Positions 12,030-23,200 of a DNA stretch of 64,000 bases are shown here, one piece after another. This DNA comes from Phoronis australis (lineage: Eukaryota; Phoronida; Phoronidae). The notes under the pieces are model-generated. The model worked only from the letters and a program-made list of their open reading frames with translations. It was not told where the DNA came from and ran no database searches. The position numbers and the translations under genes are program-made. The DNA lies in NCBI GenBank assembly GCA_002633005.1, contig NMRA01000017.1, positions 570,886 to 634,885 on the forward strand, given 5' to 3'. Position 1 is the first letter of the stretch. Each line of letters starts with the position of its first letter.

Positions 12030-13480
12030 AGCAAACTGCTTCAGTTCTAAGGCGAGCAATGGTAGGCCTTCAACCCCGGTCCAGACCAAGTGCTACGACA
12101 TGTAGGCTTTTTATTGTGTTTAGACCACGCTCATTTCTTCATGGCAATAGTAAATTTACAAGTGACCCAGGTTCACTGTTGCCTTTGTCATTGATTAGTG
12201 TATTGTGAATATTGACCACCCCTTGGTTAAGTTGGTTGTGACTTGCATATGTCTGCAGCATTTCTTGTGCAAGTGGGTCGAGTTTATATGGCCTCAAACT
12301 TGACAGAAGTTCGCTAAGTGGGAAATCGAATTCATTGTCCTATTCTTCAAGAGTTTGAGTGTGATGCCCATATCTACTCTTCTCTCTGTCAGCATAATAA
12401 TTATCCAGTTCTTGCTCAAAATCGTCCTCATCTTCTGACCTTCAGTGTTGCCATTGCAATTGACTGTCAAGTGGCCAAACAGCATATTCCCTCCATTACA
12501 TCATTTGGCGGGAAACTTGGAAATAATTTTTCTTTAAAATTCAAAAATTGCGACTATTTGGCATAAAAATGCCTTTTTATGGTATTCATTTCATATTAGC
12601 TAACTGAAACCTCAAAAACTAAGAAAATGCATGGTGAGAACTCTTTAAAAAATAGGTTTCGTGATTACTTCTATTTGCACCTGTTTCACTTGCAATCTAA
12701 GTTGTACATTTTCATGTAATTTATCAATGAATTTCATGAACAATGACACAATGTTGAGTTCACATACCTTCTGTCAATATTCATGAAAAATATCTCCGGC
12801 AACGGAAACTAGCAAAATAAGACCAAATTATATTTAAAGTAAGCGTTTTGAAACAATTTCGCCATCACCTGGCGGTATAACATGAAACTACAACTTTTAC
12901 TTACAAGCTTCTGCACTGTTCTGATGTTTGTACTGAACACATTATCAAATGACGTATTCAAGCTGATTCAAACGAAAGAGCATGAGAAGGATGTTGATTT
13001 TTTCTTACATTGATTCATCCATCAGTAACATGTTCTTGACCAATTACAGAGTAGGTTTCATCAGTTGCCTTTTTCACATCATTATCTGGCTGTTACCTCA
13101 GACAGCCTTAACAAGTTCCTGGAGCACCTGTAATTGGTTTTTGACACTGACATCTAGGCACTCGTTTTGATTAAAGCACGTACCTTGTGAAATCCGCAGA
13201 TTACCGTACATATAAAAAGTCTGTAAGATTAACGTGCCCATCAAATTGTTTTCGTTGATTTCATGGTTGAGGAAATTGTGTTAATATCCTGAGACAACTG
13301 TTGCCATTTTTATGATGTATGGTGAAGTGTTTTGATCGTGTTATACAGTCCATGTCGAAGGTACTTGGACAAATTGAGCCGTAATTTCCTGTGGCTTAGT
13401 GGAAGCCAAATTCATGGTCAGAATAGCCTTCCCTCAGAAGTGAGAGGGATTAACTGGAAATCCGTTCTGTGATTAGAATT
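12030..13480. other. Non-genic or decayed coding; acidic frame on - strand
   Basis: On the - strand between about 12460 and 12060 one frame reads an acidic peptide (for example 'EDEDDFEQELDNYYADREK'), then a stop, then further peptide-like text, then more stops. This could be a decayed gene or chance. I recognise nothing else in the interval. Confidence 0.3.
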
Positions 13481-13508
13481 TCTAGCCATTTTTGTGATTA
13501 CCTGTCAT

Positions 13509-13536
13509 TACTTGGCGAAATAAATTTCGCCAAGTA
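13509..13536. repeat. Perfect hairpin at the start of family B
   Basis: Arms 'tacttggcgaaat' and 'atttcgccaagta' are exact reverse complements separated by two bases. It lies at the apparent left end of the 13.5-14.5 kb element. A comparable terminal hairpin stands at the start of family A (26534-26560). Confidence 0.75.
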
Positions 13537-14224
13537 TGTTGCTCTGTCACTAAGTTTTTTTTTGTTTGTTTGTTCGCACGATACAGGTCGCAATTTTCGT
13601 CCGATCCTCACGAAATTTACACATAACACGTACTTCCGGAAGTACTGGCAGCCTATTGTTATTCGTCAAAATCGGATCCAAGATGGCGGCTGTGGCGGCC
13701 ATTTTGTTTTCATTTAAAGGTTCAAATGCTTCTGGAGGCTACAATTTTTTATGTAAAAGGCTAAGAATCGGCACAGTAAATGGACCGGAAGTTTTCTACA
13801 AGTATACCGGAAATTGTTTACTTCTGGTTAAAGATGGCGAAAATATCGGCGACCGCGCATGCGCACCTCGATTTTGGCCTAAAAATGTTTTCTCCTGTAG
13901 AGGGCGCATTATAAGACCAATTCCTTCGAATTTTTACAGGTATTAGTTTCTTATGACATGCTATTATACAAAGCCAAAAAACCGGAAGTTGCTTTCAAGA
14001 TGGCGGATCTGGCGCATGTTGACCCATTTTCAGTCATGCTGGAGTGCGATTTTAAACGGGAAGAGAAAAAGACGTGATTTTTTGCATGTGGATTCTTTGA
14101 AGTATATTCTTTCAAATGGCCTGTAACAATTTTTTTCTCAGACTTACCGTTTTCGAGTTATTTGACTTTAAATTTCTTTAAAAAAAACGCAAAATTTCAT
14201 TTTTTTTCGAAAAATTTACGGAAT

Positions 14225-14440
14225 TAGGCGATACCATCATCTTCGTCATCATCTCCGTCGTTGTCTTTTCCGTTAATTTCGCTAAGTGTCGCTCAAGACT
14301 GTAACCTTTTTCTTACTGATTTCGGACTTCTACGTTCGTCATGTGTATGTTATTATTACTTCTTTTGTTCATCCCCGCCACCATCGTCGTCATATTCATG
14401 ATCTTCGTCATCATCTTTATCGTCATCTTTTTGGTTAATT
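14225..14440. repeat. Degenerate TCATCG/TCGTCA simple-sequence tract
   Basis: Two blocks of 'catcatcttcgtcatcatc'-type sequence, separated by about 100 bases, form the 3' part of the family B element. No coding role was seen. Confidence 0.55.
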
Positions 14441-15150
14441 TTGCCAAGTTTCGCGCCTCGGAGCGCTTTCATTTGTGTTGTTGACAGAATTAGCTGTCAT
14501 GACAGGCAATCCATGCTTTGTTTGATTACTTAGTCTTGTACTGTATATGGATGAAATATTTACCCATCTTGGTAGCGTGAAACAGACGGACAACTCAAAC
14601 CTAATCGCTCCAGCACTAAAGCATGTTCACAGTGTTGACACTTGTATGGTCATTATATTGCCTTATAAATTTGAAAGCCCAGTTTTGTTTGTAAGACAGG
14701 CACTAGATTACTACACAATTGTGAATAAAATGTAAAACCTTACAGAACTCAACCAATAGTGTCAGTTGCTTAAGGCTATGTTTAACCAAAACAAAATGTC
14801 CAAATTTGGCCAATTTCGGAATATCATAGCTCAAAAATGGCTGATCAGATACTATGCTTTATGCACTATTCTGCCAAAGGATTTTAGGAATTGTTTTAAA
14901 GTGGTCTATTTTTGCAAGAGCAGGTATCGCAAATAGAATTATTTTCTTCTTGAAATTTGTAACAAACAGAATTATGTCTTATTATTGAAGCAGTTGTTTT
15001 GCTACTTTTTGTTTTGCCAAATTTTACTCAATCAAAAAGACATGGTCATGTAACCCAACTAATGGTAGAACGGTATAAAGTAAAAAACCAAATTCTTTGC
15101 ATTAAAATATTTACTTTAGCCGAGTTAAATTTATTAGAGTTTCCTAAATT

Positions 15151-15345
15151 TTAGCTAAGTTCGTAATAGCTTAATATTTTGGTGTCAGCACAAGACCCAT
15201 TGACATGCACTGCATGTAGTCGAAAGGATTTCTGATTCTCAATCATTTGTTTCAGAGGTCTTTTGCGAAAATACTCCACGGCATCATCGGTGGAGAAAAC
15301 AGGTTCAGGGGTGAGGCACTTATGTTGTTTTACAATAATTCTCAT
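15151..15345 (-). CDS. Unassigned - strand open frame, 64 codons
   Basis: The frame has an ATG and a stop and encodes a plausible-looking peptide (motifs 'DDAVEYFRKRPLKQMIENQK' and 'LHAVHVNGSCADT'). Its first 17 or so codons lie in the neighbouring tandem array at 15295-15615, so only the later part could be ancestral coding sequence. I recognise no family. It could be an exon fragment, a relic of a transposed gene, or chance. Confidence 0.2.
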   Translation of the reverse strand: MRIIVKQHKCLTPEPVFSTDDAVEYFRKRPLKQMIENQKSFRLHAVHVNGSCADTKILSYYELS

Positions 15346-15615
15346 ATCACCTCTTCTTAAAACAGGCTCAGAGGTAAGGCTCTTTAATGTTTTGTAATAT
15401 TCATATCACCTCTTGTTAAAACAGGCTCAGGTGTAAGGCGCTTGTATTGTTTTACAATTATTCTCATATCACGTCTTGGTAAAACAGGCTCAGTTGTAAG
15501 GCACTTTATTGTTTTGTAATATTATTCATATCACCTCTTTTTAAAACAGGCTCAGTTGTAAGGCACTTTATTGTTTTGTAATATTATTCATATCAGTTCT
15601 TGTTAAAACAGGCAC
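15295..15615. repeat. Tandem repeat, about 60-62 bp unit, six copies
   Basis: 'aaaacaggctcag' followed by 'gtaaggc', 'ttgttttgtaat' and 'catatcacctctt' repeats about every 60-62 bases. A further diverged unit stands alone at about 15780-15880. Each unit carries a chance acceptor-like and donor-like pair (acag ... gtaagg). Confidence 0.75.
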
Positions 15616-17093
15616 TTGGGTTATACATTTTCATAACCGACATATGTCCTAAACTCCTAAATAATATATAAAAGGTACTTGCGTCACAAGCTCGTTACCA
15701 GAGATGAAAAAGAGATCGTGGTAGTCGATAAAAGGTCATTTATTATGACTAATACAATTACAAGTAACAGAAAACCATATGTTGCTTTACAATTATTCTC
15801 ATATTACCTCTTGTTTAAACGGGCTCAGGGGTGAGGTGCTTATATTGTTTTGTAATTATTAATATCACCTGTTGTTATAACTTGTGACTTGAACTATTAC
15901 AACTTGGTCTGGAATATAACTTGAAGCCTGCTTGTGTGTTTTATCGTAACTGCTTTCACAGCCCTCAACATGCCTGAAATGCATTTCGTGTTGAATCTGC
16001 CTTTACTGTTAATTCACTGAATTCCACTGTGACCGGTAGTTCTTCGTATCAAAAATTTGATTATACAGACAAACAAGCAACTGCTTTAGTTCGGGTGTTG
16101 CTAGTTGTTACTATTGCCTAGTCCCACGAACCAACGCCAATATGATGGAAGTCTTTTGCAGGCGTATCACTGCAGCAGATTCTCGTATTAAACCTGTGAA
16201 ACTGGGCTTGAACATTTTTTGCAGTGAAAACATCAGTTTTAACATGCAGTTGGAATTAAGAGATAATTAATGACTTGATACGAGTATATTTTGGATAGGT
16301 TGGCCGACCTTATGAATTTACGAAGTGTGTTTTGACTTGTTAGACAAGTGCTCTGAATTGAACTTCTGTTGCAAAATAATAAACTCCTCTAATTTTAAGG
16401 AAAAATTAAAGATAACTTTTTCAGCTGCGCGGGATTTAGTTTTTTTGCATAGATAGTTCAGTAAAAGGAAAATCAATTATCGAGTTTCCAGAACGAGTTT
16501 CAAGATATCGAGTTTGATGCCTTGTTGGTGTGTTTTCAAACATATTCAAGTTGTTCTTGGACGTTGCAGGGGAGACCAGTATAGGTCACATGTACCGTTG
16601 CCAGCTTTGTATGATGGCGTTTGATTATAGATCTCAGGCCTGTTGTTGAGGTGTCTAGTGTTACCTCATTACCCACACATTCCAGCCAATCAGTTTACAG
16701 TATTCCCTAGTGTACAATGTGCACACAGAATTAGCGCCGAGCCCGTAGCACCTGGTTTGCCTGGCTGCTGTTTGCAATGAGCTGTAGCTAATTTGCTAAA
16801 GTTCCTCCTTACATTGGAGGTTTTCAAAGTGTCCTTCATTTTGTGGTTATTGTAATGAAGACCTATACTTAATTGACACCGTGTGTTTTAAATACTTTGT
16901 GTTATGCGCTGTGGGTTTTTTCTTGGTCTCATGTGGTGCGGACTTTCATCTCCATGTATTCATTTGTATTACACTGCTACCCGTTTCATGTTCTACTCTT
17001 ATTGAAGTTGTGTTCTGAGACCATTGAAGCACTGAGTTACATGGTAGTGATTATTGGCTTGTAATTGGCCTGTAACACTCATTTATATTGCAG

Positions 17094-17224
17094 CTGATGA
17101 GTTTGTGGTAATTCTGAAGCTGTTTAGTCCAAAAGATTATTTCAAGTCGGTGAAGGTTCCCAATCACATTTCTTCCAAAGACCAGTGTTTCTTTGATTTT
17201 GTCACGTTCACGAAATTAGTGGAG
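17094..17224 (+). CDS. TMC gene candidate exon 1 of those placed
   Basis: Acceptor 'ttatattgcag', donor GAG|gtgtag (weak at +4/+5). The peptide includes 'ILKLFSPKDYFKSVKVPNHI' and 'KDQCFFDFVTFTKLVE'. An in-frame stop follows directly, so the donor must be used if this is coding. It ends in phase 0 and matches the next exon. No known domain is recognised; assignment to TMC is by phase and order only. Confidence 0.5.
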
Positions 17225-20200
17225 GTGTAGGTTTGACTGAATGCACGTAATTTTGTGTAGCAGAAGTAAGACTGCAGCAGCGGAAGCAACAGTGGCAGCA
17301 ATGGCATTTTCAGCACCTGCAGCAATAGCAGCATTGAATGATTGGCACTAGCAGCAATAAGAGCAGTAGCAACAGCAGTAGCAGCAGCAGCAATAGCAGC
17401 AGCAGCAATAGGAGCAGCAGCAGCAATAGGAGCAGTGATAACAGAATTAGCACTAGTAGCAATAGCAGCATCGTCAGCAGTAGTAGGAATAGCAGCAGCA
17501 GGAGCAACAGGAGCAGCAGCAGGAGCAACAGTAATAATATCAACTGGGCAGTAGCAGCAGGACTAATAGGATCAGCTTTTGATTAAATAAGTATGAACCG
17601 CAGCTGTTTTTGTCTTGCAGAACTTGTCGCTGGCTCATCGCCTGATATTCAACACTATCAATGAGAAGATTGTGGATGAGACTGTTGACTCAGACACACG
17701 TGTTGTGCGTCCGTCCATAGAGAAGTCGGAGGTGGAGGTTGACATTGAAATGACACGAGAGTATGTCAACCTTTTCTTTTTCATGGCTACTATAAATGGA
17801 TTTGAAGACAACTGTCAATATAAAAGTTTAAAAACCATTGTTTCAGTTGGTTGCTGTGTATCACCCGTCACACCAGCTACTCTCTATACACACGGTAGAT
17901 AGCAACAAAACATAAGACAGCATTATGGTGGTGGTTTTTGTTTTTATTGTTGTTAACTGCTTTTTACAGTTTTAAGTCTTTATTCAGAAGTCATGTACAT
18001 GAATTACTGTTTGATTTTTACTTTCAATAAGCCCTCAATACAATGTTTTGTCTGCAGTCAACAAAGCGTGTTTCCTGAAAGGTCATGATTTCTTGATAGG
18101 TCATGATTACAGTAAACTCTCACCAACATAGGACACAATATGGCAGACAAGTGAAATTTTGATTGTTCATTTTTTAACGTCAGTAGCACCACGACTCAAT
18201 GGTTTATCATTTTTTTGCGCCCTCATACATGTGGGTGCATAGTGTTGTAGTCTCTGTCCAGGTGTTTGGCTTAGTGGTGCTGTATATCCTAAAGCTTGCA
18301 GGATCGTCATGAAATTTGGAAGGTGTGTTCCCATGAAGCTGGTGTCATGTGATGGCAATTTTTGGACAGATCCAATTTCTGAGGTACCAAGTGGCAATTT
18401 TGTTCTGCCCATTTCCTTGTCGGTCGGGTTTTCAGGAAATTTGGTAAATATGTTTGTATAGAGATGATGATCATACCTTTCCGAGTGTTTGTGGAAATTA
18501 GCAGAATGATGTGTCCTTGCAGAGATCGCATTGATTTTCAGACAGGTCTGGCCTCTGTGGCACCCCTAGTGGCAATTTTGTTTTTTACGTCCTCTTGTGT
18601 AGTGTTTCTTTAACCCTTTGCAAGTTCTTTGTCAAATTTAGTAGATGTGGTCCTATAAAGCCGACGACAGATGGCGAGGAGTTTGTTGAGTGATCAAACT
18701 ACCTCTGTGCCCCATGGTGGGATTTCATTTTTTTACGTTTATCTTTGTATCTTGGAAGTTCATTGATGGATTTTCATCAAATTTGACAGATTTCTGTCAA
18801 GGAGAAGAGGACGTCTTTCCATTTTTGGAAAGATTTAACATAGTCTGCACAATCTAGTGGCCATTTTCGTTATTTTCGATTCTGTGTTTGACATTCACCT
18901 CCCTATCTGCGAAACCACCTGAAGGATCATTATGAAAATCGTATTTCTTGGTGGAATTTAAGGAAGTGATTGGCAGATTTCAGTGAAACTTGACTTAACT
19001 CAAGAGGTATGAGATGTCAACATGCGCTGTCATCAGTTAATGTTTGGGTGAGTTTGACTGCTGCAGCACCCTCTGGTGGCCTTTCCATCCTGTAGATGAT
19101 GGCAGCTACTAGTTTTGAGCAGGTTCTAACAAGTACTATGCCTCCTTAAATCATTTGGTGTCTGTCTTTGTATCTGCCAAATCCCATGATTGTTCTTTAT
19201 GAAAGAGCTAGCCAACACTCACCTTGCCAATTTTTGGATATCTAGCAGGCCTTCGTACAGCGTATGTCCTGGGCGTCCATTTGGACGCAATGGCACTAAA
19301 CTGGACACCCTGGCAAGGACGCCCAATGTGTCATTTGGACGCCTTGTCAATCATAATTTCTCCGATTGGACACCCACATTGTGAGATTACTAGGACTCCC
19401 CAGTTTATGAAAGAGAGAAGTTGGTCCTTTCAACAATACAATTTATATAATGCTATGTTCAAACTATTTTCAAAGTATTTAGTAGACCTGTCAATCATTA
19501 GCAGGTGTTTGGTTGCCAGAGTGTCTCTGCTTTCAGTGGTCTTATATCCCACTGCAATACAGTACTTTATACACAGTCAGGGACACCGACCTTGGTTGAC
19601 TCCTAACTGGTGTTTCAGAGCTGTAGTTTCATGTTTTTCATCTTTTTTTAAAAACATTAAAATCGAAATAAATGTCATTATTTCACTAATATGATGTGCC
19701 ACAAGAATATCCCCATTTAAAATGTTCGAGTTAGTGCCCGTTTCATGCTTTTCTATGAGCGTCTTAATATGGAGCAGCAGTGACACCTGTTGCCAAAATA
19801 TAAACCACACATCATATGTGCATTTTTTGTGTTGGTAACTGCAGATTTGATGACTCATTGTACAGAATATATTAAAACTAGTTAAGATTATGATAAACTT
19901 TATAACAGCAATTTGCACTCATCGTTCAACCAATATCTGTAAATTTAGACATAAAAGTCTTGATCCACACAGTTTTTTAATAAAAAGCCAACTACAAGAA
20001 AGCTGTTTGTGTAAACTTAGATGTAAAAACCTCACTGTGTGTGAGGGGGGAGGGGGTAATGCGTCGTCGGAATCATGGACGCCCTGGAATATTGGGAACC
20101 CCATTTTGGACACCCTATTTTCGAAATCCTTGATAAAGCCCTGATACCTAGTACTGTGTTCCTTTTGTGACATTTTTATTTCTTTATTGAAAGTGTTCAT

Positions 20201-23200
20201 TTTTTTGATTTTTTCATTGAATGTTTGCCTGTTATGGTGAGGCACCAACATTTTTGTCTATTCTGACTACTGCAGCCCCCTCTGTGGTCCAATTTTTGTC
20301 TCCTTGTACCTGAAATGAAACTGTTGAGCACCCCTAGAAAGATACCAGTTGCTTTGCTCTGTCTGCACATATCATTGCTTTGCCTTGTTCTAATGTTGTT
20401 ATATTGTGTTTATTATTAATTAGATAACAGCTATTTTTTAATTGGTTTATTGTCATTAAGAAATGGAATCTGAGGCCTGGCAAAGTTATTTGTGCAGTTT
20501 TCAAACTGATGATTTCAACTCAAGATCGTACGAGCAAAATATTGGATTAAATCGGACTACAAGGCGAGAACATGCTGAGTGTATTGTACATGAGACTTAG
20601 TCACAGTGAGCAGCGTTAAATAAATGGAATCTTTAGGTTTCTTATTAGTTAGTCTCTGGGTCTGATTGATTTGTCTAGTACTTATTAAAAGGTTCTCTCA
20701 GTGTGTACAGTGCACCTATTGACCACTGTAAGGTGAGGTGGTGATCAAGTATCGTCATAGAAACTAAACCTGACTCACACTGTGCTTTCTGTTAGCAAGC
20801 ACCAGAAACATCTTTGTTGAATTGTGTAAAATTTTGCCTAGTATATTACCCTGTCATGAAATTTTTGTTTGTTTGACTGTTACGTGCTGCAAGCCACATT
20901 TTTCTGTCTGATCATCATAAAATTAGCACACCACTGGTGTATCATCAACAACTCTGGCTCTATGTTTTTTGGTTAAAATTGGTTGACATTGTACGCAAGG
21001 GGATGGTGCGACAGCTATTTATATACTGTATAGTACATGTGTTTATGTATATTTATATGGTTGCATATTGTTGTCACTTTGCTTGCGCAGGTGTCCGTTC
21101 AATATCTCGAAAACCAGTGATTGGATTTTCCTCTTTTCTATGTTTGGTCATTCCAAGTCCTGGAGTTTTGTACTTGCGAAGCTGTCTTGGTTTACCTTGA
21201 CTGCACATCCCGTACGAGAAATTTCAATAGGATTTCCAATAGGATATCCTAAAGGATTTGTGGTAAGAAATCCTGTTGGATCGTATAGGAAGTTCAATTA
21301 GATTTTGGCCCTATAGGATTTCCTATTCCTATCAGGTTTTATAGGTATGCAATTGGGTTTCCTATTGGAGCCTATAGCATTTCCTGTAGGAATCAAATAG
21401 GATTTCCTATAGGATCTTATAGGAATGAAATTCAATTACATTTTGACCCAATATTTTTATGGCAGGACTGTGTTGGTTTACAGAAGGTAAACCAACACAG
21501 ACCTGTACAAGGTCATGTTGGTTTACATTCCACTATACGAGGCTATGTTTTCTTAATCATTTTTGTCTTCGTCGTTGTCTTCATTCAAGTGTTGCTCTCT
21601 GGAGCACTTTCATTTTGATTTTGTTGCTCATAACTGAAAATAATTGTCATTAGTTTGAGTGATTGATAAGATAAACCAAGTGGCGGGGTGGTTTGAGTTG
21701 TAGAGTCTCGGTAGTAGACTCTGGTTCAAATCCTAGCCATACTGGCAACCAACTATTGAGCATTGTTCAAAGACACAGAATGTGATCTTGTGTTATGTTG
21801 CTTGTCCGCAGGTGCCAGTTATGATCAATTTAATGTAGTTTACAGAAGTGGCAAGGTGTTCAATTTCAGAAGAGTAATTCCTAACTCAGCAGCAACTTTG
21901 AATTTAATGTTTGTAGTGGACAACTGAAATTTGTAATACACTGGTGTCGGAATTTTCGAATAATAATGTGGTTTATTGAATATGTGTCTTACATAAATCA
22001 TTTTTCATTATTTTGATTCCCATTTTCTTTACCTGCATCATATTCTCGGTAACTCTGTCATCTTTTTGACCAATAGTAACAATGCATTTAGCTCTCCTCT
22101 TTCCTAGAGGTAGAAAAATGCAGTGCATGACGGACCTACTTCTCAAATTTTCAGGCACTTTTCAGTTGATTGAAGAGGGAAGAACAACACATTGTTCATC
22201 CACCACTGATATTTGCCTGTTTTGATTTGTTGTCTAAATTGCAACTCAAAATACAATTTATAATACAATTTTCCTACAATACAGTAATGCATTACACGAT
22301 AACCAGGACATGAGATAGTACAGTGTCATGTGTAGAAGCAGGACAAGTGCTTGATATATGTGTTGCATTGTGGGTAAATACCTTAGGATGCGAGTGGTGC
22401 TGTGCTATGTCAGGACGGGCCTATTGCCAAAATGCTCATTTTCACTTTTTCGAAGCTGCTCATTAAAGAAACTACTGTTGGTTATTCTTCAGTTTATTGC
22501 ATGAAAGTAATTTAGAAAATAGTTTGCATTCTATTTATTGAGGGGATGACTACCTCATTTACAAGCAGATAAATGTCGGATTACATTAGGTTCTGTGTTT
22601 AGAGAAATTTGACATGAAACAAATCTTATTCACCACGGTATAGTCTGCTAAGTAGTTGAAACGGAAGGATTACCATGTGTTAGCGATTTAGAGGATTTTG
22701 TGTACGTTTGTAGAGAAATTCAGCAAAAGTAAAATTCCCTTCTCTGAATGTTGATAAGTAGGCGAAGGTTCAGTACGTTCTGTATCAGTGCAGTAATGTG
22801 TTTCCCATGAAATAAGTTTTAAATTAATTGACAGTGATTTGCCATCTCTAAAGTGGAAACCATACATTTGAAGGGTTATCTTTACTGCACTACAAATCAC
22901 CATTAGTCTCAGGTTCATTTTAAAGTGTGCTGGTGTTTGTCTTATTAAATGTGCATGCTGTATTTAGTGAGGTGCCAATCTTGTGAATCTATTTGATCGC
23001 TCTTCAAACACAGTCTGACTTGAGGAAATCACGGTCTTAGTTCGATTTGCAAATTAATTTGTGCTTTACTCATTGAAACTTCAAGATGCACTTAACCATT
23101 TGTGATGTTATGTAAATTTACAGATTCCGCGTTGTCTTGGAGATAATATTTTTGATATGATCGTAATTAATGTTCCCCTGTTGTGTATGTACTATCCACA

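Larger units (their letters stand above)
13485..14500 (+). mobile_element. Dispersed element (family B) with 5' hairpin
   Basis: The segment begins near a perfect 28-nt palindrome at 13509-13536 (13-nt arms around 'aa'). It continues through sequence with paired 'aagatggcgg' phrases and a CG-containing (TCATC)n-like tract at 14225-14430, and ends near 'ttgccaagtttcgcgcc' and 'ggagcgctttcattt'. The region 20850-21660 ends similarly (a 'cttcgtcgttgtcttc' tract, then 'ggagcactttcatttt'), which marks both as copies of one family. There is no coding capacity. I cannot assign a class. Confidence 0.5.

Noticed and set aside
17310-17586. Poly-Leu, poly-Ser/Asn and poly-Ala open frames
   Set aside because: All come from one imperfect AGC trinucleotide tract that is open in several frames on both strands; it lies between candidate TMC exons.
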